64,000 bases of DNA from Rhodococcus sp. ARC_M5 (GTDB lineage Bacteria; Actinomycetota; Actinomycetes; Mycobacteriales; Mycobacteriaceae): assembly GCF_022810405.1 (NCBI RefSeq), contig NZ_JALGQE010000008.1, positions 186,001 through 250,000 of the forward strand. The letters are read 5' to 3'. A model generated the notes under the pieces. The model searched no databases. It had not been told where the DNA came from and worked only from the letters and a program-made list of their open reading frames with translations. Positions 32,373-41,364 of this stretch are shown one piece after another. The number at the start of each line of letters is the position of its first letter. The stretch's first letter is position 1. A program made the position numbers and the translations under genes.

Positions 32373-33011
32373 GTGATCGAGCAGCCGGTGTCGAGTCCAG
32401 CCTCGACCGAGCCCTTGCTGTCGGCGTCCGTGACGGATGTCCCCGAGAAGTCGGTCGAGGACAATGTTCTCGACGCAGCTCGGTCGTGCATCCTCGAACA
32501 CGGGGTCAAGCGCACGACCCTGGCCGAGATCGCCCGTCGTGCCAAGGTCAGCAGGCCCACTGTATATCGGAGATGGGCCGATACGCGGGCAGTGGTGTCG
32601 AGTCTGCTCACTCGCGAGATCGGTGCCCTGATTCCGAGTTTCGACGACACGGCGTCGGGTCGCGATCAGATCGTGACGGCAGTGGGTGGCGTTGCCGACA
32701 GTATTCGTCTGCACCCGTTGTTCGTCAAAATTCTGCGGTCCGATTCCGATGTGCTCGCCACGTACATTCTTCATCGACTCGGCACGAGCCAGTCGTTGAT
32801 CATCGATGCGTTGACTTCGCTTGTGCTTGCAGGGCAACGTGATTCGTCGATTCGTGCTGGGGATCCCACCACGCTGGCGACCCTGGTGCTGCTGATGGTG
32901 CAGTCCGCAGTTCAGTCCGCGGAGATGGTGTCCGAGCGCGTGCCCGGTCCCGAGGTGGTGCGCGAGATGGCGTGTGCAGTCGACAGGTATCTGCGGCCCG
33001 AGAGCGAGTGA
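32373..33011 (+). CDS. TetR-family transcriptional regulator
   Basis: Regulator of 212 residues. The N-terminal HTH is RTTLAEIARRAKVSRPTVYRRW and the all-helical C-terminal ligand domain ends in REMACAVDRYL. GTG 32373 has GAAGGA upstream with good spacing; the TTG at 32322 would add 17 residues that do not look conserved. It is divergent from the lipid kinase gene over 222 bases, so that gene is the most likely target together with itself. The ligand is unknown. Confidence 0.84.
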   Translation: MIEQPVSSPASTEPLLSASVTDVPEKSVEDNVLDAARSCILEHGVKRTTLAEIARRAKVSRPTVYRRWADTRAVVSSLLTREIGALIPSFDDTASGRDQIVTAVGGVADSIRLHPLFVKILRSDSDVLATYILHRLGTSQSLIIDALTSLVLAGQRDSSIRAGDPTTLATLVLLMVQSAVQSAEMVSERVPGPEVVREMACAVDRYLRPESE

Positions 33012-33048
33012 CCGAGGCTGCGTCGATGGCGGCCCGGCTCGAGTGTGG

Positions 33049-33054
33049 CACGCT
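33049..33054 (+). promoter_or_regulatory. Possible -10 box (CACGCT), leaderless start
   Basis: CACGCT ends 6 bases before the ATG at 33061. It is a weak match with A2 and T6 only. Confidence 0.35.
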
Positions 33055-33060
33055 GGGTCG

Positions 33061-34233
33061 ATGCGAGTAGCAGTGGTGGCCGGGCCCGATCCGGGGCATG
33101 CCTTCCCGGCAATCGCGCTCTCTCTGCTCTTCCGCGCGGCCGGCGACGAACCGGTCCTCTTCACCGGTAGCAGGTGGGTGCCCGACGCGCACGCCGCGGG
33201 GCTGCGCGCGCTTCCGTTGGGCGGTCTTGCGCCGCGGCCGGAGGACGACGATCTCGATGCCGGGCAACGTATCCACTCGCGGGCGGCGTTCGTCTCGACC
33301 GAGTTGCTGCCCGACCTCGAGCGGGAGAACGTCGATCTCGTCGTATCCGACATCCTGACCGCAGGGGGCGGCATGGCCGCCGAGCGGCTCGGCATCAGCT
33401 GGGTCGAGCTGTCGCCCCACCCGCTGTATTCACCCTCGAAAGGGTTGCCGCCCATCGGAAGTGGGTTGGCTCCCGGTACCGGGGTTCGCGGCAGGCTGCG
33501 CGATACCGTGATGCGCGCGTTGACGTCACGCTCGATCGCTCAGGGCCGAACTCAACGGTCACTCGCGCGGACGAGCATCGGGCTGCCTGCCGATGACCCG
33601 GGCCCGGCCGCTCGGCTCATCGCCACCATTCCCGCGCTCGAGGTGCACCGCCCCGACTGGCCGGAGGACGCTCACGTGGTCGGCCCGTTGCTGTGGGAGC
33701 CGACGAAGAACCTGCTCGATATTCCCGACGGTGTGTCGCCCGTGGTGATGGTCGCTCCGTCGACCGCATTCACCGGTGCGGAGGGAATGCTCGAGATGGC
33801 GCTGAAAGGGTTGGACGGCAGAGGCGTCCGGGTGGTGGCATCCGTTCTCGATGGCGGCCCCGACGTGCTGCCGGACTGGGCGAACGCAGGCCTGGGCCGC
33901 CAGGACGAACTGCTACGTCGCGCCGATGTGGTGGTGTGCGGCGGTGGTCACGGAATGTTGGCCAAGGCACTCATTCACGGCGTGCCGGTGGTGACGGTGC
34001 CAGGTGGCGGTGACCAGTGGGAACTGGCGAATCGCGCAGGCAGGCAGGGGAGTGCCGTCATCGTGCGACCCCCGACCGCAACATCCATAGCCGACGCGGT
34101 GGCGACCGTACTGTCCGATCCGAAGTTCGCCCGGGCGGCGAGGGCGGCGGCGGGCGGAGCACGGTCCGTCGCAGATCCGGTGTCGGTGTGTCACGAGGTG
34201 CTCGCCCGCGGAGCGCAACAGCGCGAGCGTTAG
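33061..34233 (+). CDS. GT-B glycosyltransferase (Rv2739c-like)
   Basis: UDP-glycosyltransferase-like protein of 390 residues with two Rossmann-type halves. The N-terminal acceptor domain starts MRVAVVAGPDPGHAFPAIAL. The C-terminal donor site has RADVVVCGGGHGMLAKALIHGVPVVTVPGGGDQWELANR, the macrolide/sterol glycosyltransferase signature. It probably transfers a sugar to a lipid or small molecule; the acceptor is unknown. Its position before DUF3046 and recA matches Rv2739c in M. tuberculosis. ATG 33061 is the natural start. Confidence 0.83.
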   Translation: MRVAVVAGPDPGHAFPAIALSLLFRAAGDEPVLFTGSRWVPDAHAAGLRALPLGGLAPRPEDDDLDAGQRIHSRAAFVSTELLPDLERENVDLVVSDILTAGGGMAAERLGISWVELSPHPLYSPSKGLPPIGSGLAPGTGVRGRLRDTVMRALTSRSIAQGRTQRSLARTSIGLPADDPGPAARLIATIPALEVHRPDWPEDAHVVGPLLWEPTKNLLDIPDGVSPVVMVAPSTAFTGAEGMLEMALKGLDGRGVRVVASVLDGGPDVLPDWANAGLGRQDELLRRADVVVCGGGHGMLAKALIHGVPVVTVPGGGDQWELANRAGRQGSAVIVRPPTATSIADAVATVLSDPKFARAARAAAGGARSVADPVSVCHEVLARGAQQRER

Positions 34234-34236
34234 GGT
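34231..34236 (+). promoter_or_regulatory. -10 box (TAGGGT) overlapping a stop codon, promoter of DUF3046 gene
   Basis: TAGGGT overlaps the TAG stop of the glycosyltransferase (34231-34233) and ends 7 bases before GTG 34244. Confidence 0.52.
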
Positions 34237-34243
34237 TGTCGGT

Positions 34244-34435
34244 GTGCGTCTGACCGAATTTCGTGAATTGCTCACCGACGAGTTCGGCTCCGTTCGAGGC
34301 GATTCCCTGCTGACCGATCACGTGCTGTCCGGTATCGGTCGCACCGGGGCGCAGGCCATCGAGGACGGCGTCGATCCACGGGAAGTGTGGCGATCGATCT
34401 GTTACGAGTTCGACGTGCCGAGAGAACGCTGGTAG
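34244..34435 (+). CDS. DUF3046 protein
   Basis: Small protein of 63 residues matching the actinobacterial DUF3046 family (Rv2738c): MRLTEFRELLTDEFGSVRGD, then VLSGIGRTGAQAIEDGVDPREVWRSICYEFDVPRERW. It is a compact, mostly helical, soluble protein. It sits directly upstream of recA, as across Mycobacteriales, which hints at a link to recombination or repair, but no function is known. GTG 34244 is supported by the overlapping -10 box. Confidence 0.88.
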   Translation: MRLTEFRELLTDEFGSVRGDSLLTDHVLSGIGRTGAQAIEDGVDPREVWRSICYEFDVPRERW

Positions 34436-34481
34436 CTCCCGGGTCGATTCGATCCTGTCGGCGTGTCGAGAGCCGCGGTAG

Positions 34482-34509
34482 TTGACTCGAACACGTGTTC
34501 CCCTATGCT
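34482..34509 (+). promoter_or_regulatory. LexA-controlled promoter P1 of recA
   Basis: TTGACT (34482-34487) and TATGCT (34504-34509) are separated by 16 bases, and the spacer contains the SOS box. It is about 120 bases upstream of the recA ATG. Confidence 0.68.
34489..34500. promoter_or_regulatory. SOS (LexA) box of recA
   Basis: GAACACGTGTTC is a perfect palindrome matching the actinobacterial LexA site GAAC-N4-GTTC. LexA bound here would cover the spacer and -10 element. Confidence 0.85.
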
Positions 34510-34545
34510 TGTGTCAACGGTTGCCGGGCGGTCTCGAGAAACTTC

Positions 34546-34568
34546 TTGTCGGTACCCCGATCTAGCGT
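34546..34568 (+). promoter_or_regulatory. RecA-NDp (PafBC-type) promoter of recA
   Basis: TTGTCGGTA, 8 bases, then TAGCGT (34563-34568) matches the mycobacterial RecA-NDp consensus TTGTCRGTG-N8-TANNNT that drives LexA-independent damage response through PafBC. It lies 61 bases before the recA ATG. Confidence 0.72.
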
Positions 34569-34628
34569 TACCGACGACAAAGCTGATCGACACGACACAG
34601 CTGAACGATACGACACAGGGAGCTCACG

Positions 34629-35666
34629 ATGGCTGCATACGATCGCGACAAAGCACTCGATCTCGCACTCGCGCAGATCGATAAGAACTTCGGCAAGGGT
34701 TCGGTGATGCGCCTCGGTGACGAGGTCCGCCAGCCCATCGCCGTCATCCCCACTGGATCGATCGCGCTCGATGTGGCACTCGGCATCGGAGGGTTGCCGC
34801 GTGGACGTGTCATCGAGGTCTACGGTCCGGAATCCTCGGGTAAGACCACCGTCGCCCTGCACGCAGTGGCCAGCGCCCAGCGGGCCGGCGGCATCGCCGC
34901 CTTCATCGACGCCGAGCACGCTCTGGATCCGGACTACGCGAAGAAGCTCGGTGTCGACACCGATGCACTGCTGGTGTCGCAGCCCGATACCGGTGAGCAG
35001 GCTCTCGAGATCGCCGACATGCTGATCCGTTCGGGTGCTCTCGACATCCTCGTGATCGACTCGGTGGCGGCACTGGTACCGCGCGCCGAGATCGAGGGCG
35101 AGATGGGTGACAGTCACGTGGGTCTGCAGGCCCGCCTGATGAGCCAGGCGCTGCGCAAGATCACCGGTGCCATGAGCAACTCCGGTACCACCGTCATCTT
35201 CATCAACCAGCTGCGCGAGAAGATCGGCGTCATGTTCGGCTCTCCCGAAACCACCACCGGTGGTAAGGCATTGAAGTTCTACGCCTCGGTTCGCCTCGAC
35301 ATCCGCCGCATCGAGACCCTGAAGGACGGAACCGACGCGATCGGCAACCGCACCCGGGTCAAGGTGGTCAAGAACAAGGTTGCGCCGCCGTTCAAGCAGG
35401 CCGAGTTCGACATCATCTACGGCAAGGGCATCAGCCGCGAAGGCTCGTTGATCGACATGGGTGTGGAGCACGGCTTCATTCGTAAGTCGGGCTCGTGGTT
35501 CACCTACGAAGGCGATCAGCTCGGCCAGGGCAAGGAGAACGCCCGCAAGTTCATGCTCGAGAATCCCGACGTGCGGGACGAGATCGAGAAGAAGATCATG
35601 GAGAAGCTGCAGATCGGCGCGGACGTCACCGCAGAAGAGCCCGCAGCTGCTCCGGTCGACTTCTAA
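34629..35666 (+). CDS. recA: Recombinase RecA
   Basis: RecA of 345 residues, intein-free, unlike the M. tuberculosis protein. It forms filaments on single-stranded DNA, drives strand exchange and triggers LexA self-cleavage. Walker A is GPESSGKTT, Walker [13 protein letters not shown], loop L1 [11 protein letters not shown] and L2 begins [14 protein letters not shown]. The C terminus is acidic. ATG 34629 follows GGGAGC. Two damage promoters precede it: one LexA-blocked and one PafBC-type. recX follows after 12 bases, and a strong terminator ends the pair. Confidence 0.98.
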   Translation: MAAYDRDKALDLALAQIDKNFGKGSVMRLGDEVRQPIAVIPTGSIALDVALGIGGLPRGRVIEVYGPESSGKTTVALHAVASAQRAGGIAAFIDAEHALDPDYAKKLGVDTDALLVSQPDTGEQALEIADMLIRSGALDILVIDSVAALVPRAEIEGEMGDSHVGLQARLMSQALRKITGAMSNSGTTVIFINQLREKIGVMFGSPETTTGGKALKFYASVRLDIRRIETLKDGTDAIGNRTRVKVVKNKVAPPFKQAEFDIIYGKGISREGSLIDMGVEHGFIRKSGSWFTYEGDQLGQGKENARKFMLENPDVRDEIEKKIMEKLQIGADVTAEEPAAAPVDF

Positions 35667-35678
35667 CTTGTCGTCGCT

Positions 35679-36230
35679 GTGCAGCAGCGAGACGAAGGCG
35701 GCGGCACCGAGGCGCAGGCGAAAGATGTCTGCCTCCGGCTGCTGACCGACCGAGCGCGCAGCAGGCACGAACTCGAAGCCAGCCTGGCCAAGAAGGGCTT
35801 CACCACTGAGATCGCGAACGCCGTTCTCGACCGGCTCGAGAAGGCCAAACTGGTCGACGACGAGTCTTTCGCGCAGCAGTGGGTCCAATCTCGACACAAA
35901 TACTCCGGCAAGGGCAAACGTGCACTGAGTATGGAGCTTCGCAACAAGGGTGTCAGCAACGAGCTCGCCGTCCATGCACTGGATCTGATCGATGCAGACG
36001 ACGAGCGACAGCGAGCAGCCGAGTTGGTACGCAAGCGATGTCGCTCACTGCAGTTACCCGATCCGAGTGGACCGGACGCCCGCGTGGAGCGAGACAAGAT
36101 AGTGCGCAAGTTGGTCGGCATGCTCGCCCGTCGCGGCTACTCCCAGGGAATGGCGTTCGCGGTGGTCAAGGAACAACTCGACCGCGCAGGTGCCGACACC
36201 GAAGACTTCGACGGCCCCGACTCGATGTGA
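35679..36230 (+). CDS. recX: Regulatory protein RecX
   Basis: RecX of 183 residues, a negative modulator that binds RecA filaments and blocks strand exchange. It has three-helix repeats: DVCLRLLTDRARSRHELEASLAKKGF, then VLDRLEKAKLVDDESFAQQWVQSR, and a last repeat KLVGMLARRGYSQGMAFAVVKEQL. GTG 35679 is 12 bases after recA, so the two are co-transcribed and share damage induction. The length agrees with mycobacterial RecX (about 174). Confidence 0.94.
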   Translation: MQQRDEGGGTEAQAKDVCLRLLTDRARSRHELEASLAKKGFTTEIANAVLDRLEKAKLVDDESFAQQWVQSRHKYSGKGKRALSMELRNKGVSNELAVHALDLIDADDERQRAAELVRKRCRSLQLPDPSGPDARVERDKIVRKLVGMLARRGYSQGMAFAVVKEQLDRAGADTEDFDGPDSM

Positions 36231-36263
36231 TCGTCCACCTCGAGCCGGTGCAGTCGAGAAAAA

Positions 36264-36300
36264 GTAAGGCCCGCAACACCATCGGTGTTGCGGGCCTTAC
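36264..36300. terminator. Strong bidirectional terminator between recX and gluD
   Basis: Perfect 17-base arms GTAAGGCCCGCAACACC and GGTGTTGCGGGCCTTAC with an ATC loop. The left side has GAAAAA (a U run for the minus strand) and the right side TTGTT, so it can stop both the recA-recX and gluABCD transcripts. Confidence 0.88.
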
Positions 36301-36320
36301 TTGTTGCTAGCGATACGTGA

Positions 36321-37193
36321 TCAGGCTGCCTGACCGCCGTCGAGAGCCGGAACCACTTCAGTCGCGCCGGCCTTGCGCTTACGCGAACGCAAACGACGTT
36401 CGACCACGGTGGCCAGCTTCGTCAACGCGGAGTTGATGATGATCATGATGATTGCGACGATGATCAGCGACGGTAGGTAGTTGCTGTAGAACGCACCTAC
36501 CTGCTGTCCCGATCGCACGACCTCGATGTATCCGATGACGTAACCGAGCGCTGAATCCTTCAGCGCGACGACCATCTGCGAGATGATCGCCGGTAGCATC
36601 GCCGTCACCGCCTGGGGGAGGAGTACCAACAGCATGACTTGGCTCTTACGCATACCGAGCGCTGACGCAGCCTCACGCTGACCTTTGGGAAGCGAATTGA
36701 CTCCTGCGCGCACGATTTCTGCGATGACCGACCCGTTGTACAAGGTCAATCCGGTGACAACCGCTGCCAACGCCAAGTACTGGACTTTGAAGACCTGATA
36801 GTCCGCGTATACCGCGTACAGGAAGATCATCAAGATCAGCACCGGTACAGCGCGGAACACCTCGACGACCGCACCGCTGATCGCGCGCACGCTGCGATGA
36901 TCCGACAAGCGTCCGATGCCGAGAATCGCACCGAGAATCAGCGCAAGCACGATCGACATCGCAGCAGCGATGAGTGTTCCCTGAATGCCGGGCAGGAGAT
37001 AGGTGGTCCAGGTCGTCGCTTGGAGGAACGGATCCCACTTCTCGGCGGTCAGCTGACCTTGGGAATCGAGGGCCCGATAGATGAAGATTGCGATTACCAG
37101 CGAGATCACAGCCACGACAGCTGTGAGAATGCGGTACCGCAGGATCGCTTTCGGTCCGGGAACGTCATAGAGGACTGCTACTGCGTCACTCAT
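36321..37193 (-). CDS. gluD: Glutamate ABC transporter permease GluD
   Basis: Polar-amino-acid ABC permease of 290 residues with about five membrane helices. The EAA loop, which meets the ATPase, reads [23 protein letters not shown]. The C terminus is a basic tail ([16 protein letters not shown]). ATG 37193 overlaps the gluC stop (TGATG), indicating translational coupling; the extra upstream frame to 37256 is ignored. It pairs with GluC to form the membrane channel for glutamate import. Confidence 0.9.
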   Translation of the reverse strand: MSDAVAVLYDVPGPKAILRYRILTAVVAVISLVIAIFIYRALDSQGQLTAEKWDPFLQATTWTTYLLPGIQGTLIAAAMSIVLALILGAILGIGRLSDHRSVRAISGAVVEVFRAVPVLILMIFLYAVYADYQVFKVQYLALAAVVTGLTLYNGSVIAEIVRAGVNSLPKGQREAASALGMRKSQVMLLVLLPQAVTAMLPAIISQMVVALKDSALGYVIGYIEVVRSGQQVGAFYSNYLPSLIIVAIIMIIINSALTKLATVVERRLRSRKRKAGATEVVPALDGGQAA

Positions 37194-37870
37194 CAGGACA
37201 CCGCCAATCGCTTGCTGATGTAACCGAACAGCAGCCCGGTCGGAAGTGTCAGACACATGAAGCCGAGGGCGAAGATGCCACCGACCACGAAGATCGCGGC
37301 CTCGTTCTCGATCATTTCCTTCATCAGGAACGATGCCTCTGCTACACCGATGACGGAGGCGATCGTGGTGTTCTTCGTCAGTGCAATCACCACGCTGCCC
37401 AAGGGTCCGACGACCGCGCGAAACGCCTGAGGGAGTACGACGATCGAGATGTTCTGAGTGAACGTCATCCCCAGCGAACGTCCGGCCTCGGCCTGACCGA
37501 CAGGAACGGTGTTGATGCCGGATCGGAGCGACTCCGCCACGAACGACGCGGTGTAGACGCTCAGACCCAGAACGGCGAGACGAAAGTTGTTGTCCGCGAG
37601 AAACGTCGGCGAAGCGTCCTCGGCCAGCGACACACCCAACGTCTGATAGAGGCCGAAAGATGTGAACAGGATGATCAGAGTCAGCGGTGTGTTGCGGAAG
37701 ATGGTGACGTACGTGGTGGCGATGCCGCGGGCGATGGGAACGGGGGATACGCGCATCGCGGCGATGATGGTTCCGATGACGAGCGAACCGATCAACGACG
37801 CCACAGTGAGATAGATGGTGGTGAGAAATGCGTCTATCAGCTCATCGCCGTATTTGCTCAGTAGGTTCAA
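37193..37870 (-). CDS. gluC: Glutamate ABC transporter permease GluC
   Basis: ABC permease of 225 residues, close to the 228 of Corynebacterium GluC. The conserved core includes [21 protein letters not shown] and [25 protein letters not shown] (the EAA loop). The start is a TTG at 37870, unusual in this window but matching the family N terminus. It is separated from gluB by 82 bases that contain a strong hairpin, and joined to gluD by a one-base overlap. Confidence 0.9.
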   Translation of the reverse strand: MNLLSKYGDELIDAFLTTIYLTVASLIGSLVIGTIIAAMRVSPVPIARGIATTYVTIFRNTPLTLIILFTSFGLYQTLGVSLAEDASPTFLADNNFRLAVLGLSVYTASFVAESLRSGINTVPVGQAEAGRSLGMTFTQNISIVVLPQAFRAVVGPLGSVVIALTKNTTIASVIGVAEASFLMKEMIENEAAIFVVGGIFALGFMCLTLPTGLLFGYISKRLAVS

Positions 37871-37902
37871 GGTGCTTCAGGTCCTCACGGCTCGGCGAGT
37901 TC

Positions 37903-37947
37903 GACCCCGTCGGTCCGCTACACCGAGTGCAGCGGACCGACGGGGTC
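37903..37947 (-). terminator. Intra-operon hairpin between gluB and gluC
   Basis: Perfect 17-base arms GACCCCGTCGGTCCGCT (37903-37919) and AGCGGACCGACGGGGTC (37931-37947). It lies just after the gluB stop and before gluC, and probably acts as a partial terminator or mRNA 3'-end stabiliser, so that binding protein is made in excess over permease. Confidence 0.7.
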
Positions 37948-37952
37948 ATCGA

Positions 37953-38783
37953 TCAGTAGCGGTCGACGGTGGGCTCGGCCGGAAGTTCGTAGCCGGAATC
38001 GCCGACGGTCTCGTTGAAGGCCTGCTCCCAGGCACCGCTCGACACCATCTCTTCGATCGCGTCGTTGATCTGGTTACGTCCCTCGGTGTCGTCCAGGGCC
38101 AAGCCGATTCCGTAGTTCTCGGTGGTGAACGGCTCGCCGACGACCTTGAACTGTCCGGGCGACTGCGCCGCGTAGCCGGCAAGAATGATGTCGTCGGTAG
38201 TGACCGCATCGACGGTGCCGTTTCGAAGTGCTTCGACGCATGCGGAGTACGTGTCGTACGGCTGCAGCTGAACTCCGGGGTACTCGTCGGCGATGTTCTG
38301 TGCCGGAGTGGATCCGGTCACCGAGCAGAGGGTCCTGCCTTCGAGGGTGTCGGGTCCGGTGATGTCGGTGTTGTCCTCGCTGACGAGCAGCGACTGTCCG
38401 GCCACGAAGTACGGCCCGGCGAAGCTGACCTTCTCCTTGCGGGTATCGGTGATCGAGTAGGTGGCGACGACCATGTCGACCTCGCCGTTCTCGATCAGCG
38501 TTTCGCGCTGAGCGGACGGTGCCTCGCGGAATTCGATGTTGCCCTCATCGACGCCCAGCTGGCCGGCGACGTACTTGGCGACCTCGACGTCGAATCCGGT
38601 GAAGGACCCGTCGGGGTTACGAAGTCCGAGACCGGGCTGATCGAACTTGATGCCGACGACGAGGTTGCCGGCTTCGGCGCTGGAAGAGACGCTGCGCGCC
38701 TCTTCGCCTCCGCCGCATGCGGTGGCGACGATGGAGAGAGCGGCGATGGCAACACCGAAGCGAAGCGGTCGGGTGATTCTCAC
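37953..38783 (-). CDS. gluB: Glutamate-binding lipoprotein GluB
   Basis: Extracytoplasmic solute-binding protein of 276 residues. The signal peptide (RFGVAIAALSIVATAC) ends in a lipobox cysteine followed by GGG, so it is a lipoprotein anchored outside the membrane. The family-3 binding fold shows GFDVEVAKYVAGQLGV, VDMVVATYSITDTRKEKVSFAGPY and AVTTDDIILAGY. GTG 38783 with AAGGA upstream is preferred over the longer open frame. It captures glutamate and delivers it to GluCD. Confidence 0.92.
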   Translation of the reverse strand: MRITRPLRFGVAIAALSIVATACGGGEEARSVSSSAEAGNLVVGIKFDQPGLGLRNPDGSFTGFDVEVAKYVAGQLGVDEGNIEFREAPSAQRETLIENGEVDMVVATYSITDTRKEKVSFAGPYFVAGQSLLVSEDNTDITGPDTLEGRTLCSVTGSTPAQNIADEYPGVQLQPYDTYSACVEALRNGTVDAVTTDDIILAGYAAQSPGQFKVVGEPFTTENYGIGLALDDTEGRNQINDAIEEMVSSGAWEQAFNETVGDSGYELPAEPTVDRY

Positions 38784-38835
38784 TGTGAATGTCCTTTGGA
38801 TAGGTCGTTCTTGCGGGGACGAGCGGTGAATCGGG

Positions 38836-39618
38836 TCAGTGTCCGAGGATCTTGCCGAGGAAGTCCTTGGCGCGTTCGGACTTCGGGGACTTGAAGAAGG
38901 TCTCAGGATCGGTGTCCTCGACGACGGCACCGTCGGCCATGAAGATGACGCGGTCACCGGCTTTTCGGGCGAAGCCCATCTCGTGGGTGACGACGAGCAT
39001 CGTCATTCCCTCTTTCGCGAGCGAGGTCATGACGTCGAGGACCTCGGTGACCATCTCGGGGTCGAGGGCCGAGGTGGGCTCGTCGAACAGCATCACCTTG
39101 GGGTTCATGGCGAGAGAGCGAGCGATGGCGACGCGCTGCTGCTGACCACCGGACAGCTGAGCAGGGTACTTGTCTGCCTGGTTGGCGATGCCCACGCGCT
39201 CGAGGAGGGCCAGGGCGCTCTTCTCCGCCTCGTCCTTCTTCTGCTTGCGGACCTTCATCGGCGCGAGCATGACGTTCTGCAGAATCGTCTTGTGTGCGAA
39301 CAGGTTGAACGACTGAAACACCATGCCCACGTCGGCGCGCAGTGCTGCGAGGGCCTTGCCCTCGGCGGGGAGCAGGTCTCCGTCGACTTCGATGGCACCG
39401 GAATCGATCGGCTCCAACCGATTGATCGTCCGGCACAGGGTCGACTTGCCCGATCCGGAGGGACCCACGACGATGACGACCTGACCGGCCGGCACTTCCA
39501 GGTTGATGTCCTTGAGAACGTGCAGATCACCGAAATGTTTGTCGACGGATTTGAGCGAGATCATCGAGGGTGCGCCCGGCGGGGGTGTCGATGCCGGCGC
39601 GTCGGTGGCGTGCGTCAT
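38836..39618 (-). CDS. gluA: Glutamate ABC transporter ATP-binding protein GluA
   Basis: ABC ATPase of 260 residues. Walker A is GPSGSGKST, the Q-loop VFQSFNLF, the signature LSGGQQQR, Walker [13 protein letters not shown] and the switch histidine VTHEMG. It energises GluBCD. ATG 39618 gives an 18-residue polar extension before MISLKSV, where the family usually begins, so the start could be internal. A TAGGGT -10 box lies 8 bases upstream of ATG 39618 (39627-39632). The order gluA-B-C-D beside recX matches my memory of Corynebacterium. Confidence 0.93.
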   Translation of the reverse strand: MTHATDAPASTPPPGAPSMISLKSVDKHFGDLHVLKDINLEVPAGQVVIVVGPSGSGKSTLCRTINRLEPIDSGAIEVDGDLLPAEGKALAALRADVGMVFQSFNLFAHKTILQNVMLAPMKVRKQKKDEAEKSALALLERVGIANQADKYPAQLSGGQQQRVAIARSLAMNPKVMLFDEPTSALDPEMVTEVLDVMTSLAKEGMTMLVVTHEMGFARKAGDRVIFMADGAVVEDTDPETFFKSPKSERAKDFLGKILGH

Positions 39619-39626
39619 AGCTCGAA

Positions 39627-39632
39627 ACCCTA
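39627..39632 (-). promoter_or_regulatory. -10 box (TAGGGT) of gluABCD
   Basis: On the minus strand TAGGGT is followed by 8 bases and ATG 39618, predicting an almost leaderless operon mRNA. Confidence 0.48.
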
Positions 39633-39771
39633 TGCGTAGTTTCCTCGCCGACCGGCGTTTTCGCCCGCCATCTTCGATTATGTAATGGAAACTTTACTGA
39701 GGGTCGGCATCGGCCCTGGACAGTCACCGGTGAGCCTCGTGACCCCGGCGTGTCGGTCCGCGCGATGGACG

Positions 39772-39777
39772 TACCCT
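39772..39777 (+). promoter_or_regulatory. -10 box (TACCCT), leaderless promoter of miaB
   Basis: TACCCT ends 6 bases before GTG 39784. The GGAGGG between them is too close to the start to act as a ribosome binding site. Confidence 0.55.
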
Positions 39778-39783
39778 GGAGGG

Positions 39784-41364
39784 GTGCAAACGAGTGTTTT
39801 TCCGACCGTGGACGTGACAGAACACGGGGTTTCCGAGCCCGTGCCGGTCACCGACGGGTCGGCGACAAGTCCCCGCAGCTACGAAGTGCGTACGCACGGT
39901 TGCCAGATGAACGTCCACGATTCGGAGCGACTGTCCGGATTGCTCGAGGAGGCCGGCTACGTTCCAGCGGATGCGGGCACCGACGCAGATCTGGTCGTGT
40001 TCAACACGTGCGCAGTCCGCGAGAACGCGGACAACAAGCTGTACGGCAATCTCGGCATGCTGCGCCCGGCCAAGACGCGTAACCCCAACATGCAGATCGC
40101 GGTGGGCGGTTGCCTGGCGCAGAAGGATCGCAACACCGTCGTCCAGAAGGCACCGTGGGTCGACGTCGTCTTCGGCACCCACAATATCGGGTCGCTGCCG
40201 GTGCTACTCGAGCGCGCCCGACACAACGACGAGGCGCAGGTCGAGATCCTCGAATCCCTGGAGGCCTTCCCGTCGACACTGCCCGCGAAGCGCGAATCCG
40301 CGTACGCCGGTTGGGTGTCCATCTCGGTGGGATGCAACAACACCTGCACTTTCTGCATCGTCCCCGCCCTGCGCGGCAAGGAGATCGACCGCAGGCCGGG
40401 CGACATCCTCGCCGAGGTACAGGCTTTGGTGGATCAGGGTGTACTCGAGGTGACGTTGCTCGGCCAGAACGTCAATGCGTACGGTGCTTCGTTCGCCGAT
40501 CCGGACATGCCTCGTGACCGCGGCGCGTTCGCCTCGCTGCTGACCGCTTGCGGCTCGATCGAGGGACTCGAACGAGTGAGATTCACCTCACCGCATCCGG
40601 CCGAGTTCACCGATGACGTCATCGACGCGATGGCATCCACCCCGAACATCTGCCCCACGTTGCACATGCCGCTGCAGTCCGGCTCGGACCGAATCCTCAA
40701 GGCGATGCGCAGGTCCTATCGGCAGACGAAGTTCATGGGCATCATCGACAAGGTGCGTGCCGCGATGCCGCACGCGGCAATCACCACCGACATCATCGTG
40801 GGATTCCCCGGTGAAACCGAAGAGGATTTCGAGCAGACGCTCGACGTGGTGCGTCGGGCGAAGTTCGCCAATGCCTACACGTTCCAGTACTCGAAGCGTC
40901 CGGGGACACCGGCCGCCGACATGCCCAACCAGGTGCCCAAAGAGGTTGTGCAAGAACGGTACCTGCGATTGATCGCCCTGCAGGAGGAGATCGTTCTCGC
41001 GGCCAATCAGGCCCTGATCGGTACCGACGTAGAACTGCTCGTCGCCACCGGTGAAGGTCGGAAGAACGCGGCAACCCATCGGATGAGCGGGCGAGCCAGG
41101 GACGGTCGACTCGTGCACTTCGCCGTCGATGCCGAGCGGGCGGGCGATATTCGCCCGGGCGACGTCGTCACGACCACACTGACCGCCGCAGCCCCGTACC
41201 ACTTGATCGCCGACGCCGGAGTGCTCACTCACCGCCGTACGGCTGCAGGAGACGCTCACGAACGAGGCGTGATGCCGAAGACGGCACCGATCGGCGTCGG
41301 CCTCGGACTTCCCTCGATCGGCGCACCGGCGCCGCTACCGGCACAGACAGGATGCACCGCATGA
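39784..41364 (+). CDS. miaB: tRNA-2-methylthio-N6-isopentenyladenosine synthase
   Basis: Radical-SAM methylthiotransferase of 526 residues that adds a methylthio group to i6A37 of tRNA, the base made by MiaA. Cys40, Cys76 and Cys110 of the N-terminal domain and Cys184, Cys188, Cys191 (CNNTCTFC) of the radical-SAM domain bind the two iron-sulfur clusters. A TRAM domain follows ([19 protein letters not shown]). GTG 39784 is chosen from the -10 box. GTG 39814 is possible, and the open frame to 39685 is not used. It overlaps the next gene by ATGA. Confidence 0.95.
   Translation: MQTSVFPTVDVTEHGVSEPVPVTDGSATSPRSYEVRTHGCQMNVHDSERLSGLLEEAGYVPADAGTDADLVVFNTCAVRENADNKLYGNLGMLRPAKTRNPNMQIAVGGCLAQKDRNTVVQKAPWVDVVFGTHNIGSLPVLLERARHNDEAQVEILESLEAFPSTLPAKRESAYAGWVSISVGCNNTCTFCIVPALRGKEIDRRPGDILAEVQALVDQGVLEVTLLGQNVNAYGASFADPDMPRDRGAFASLLTACGSIEGLERVRFTSPHPAEFTDDVIDAMASTPNICPTLHMPLQSGSDRILKAMRRSYRQTKFMGIIDKVRAAMPHAAITTDIIVGFPGETEEDFEQTLDVVRRAKFANAYTFQYSKRPGTPAADMPNQVPKEVVQERYLRLIALQEEIVLAANQALIGTDVELLVATGEGRKNAATHRMSGRARDGRLVHFAVDAERAGDIRPGDVVTTTLTAAAPYHLIADAGVLTHRRTAAGDAHERGVMPKTAPIGVGLGLPSIGAPAPLPAQTGCTA

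Noticed and set aside
32151-33455. Upstream extension of the lipid kinase frame
   Set aside because: It would overlap the TetR regulator and glycosyltransferase genes; the kinase domain begins at ATG 32150.
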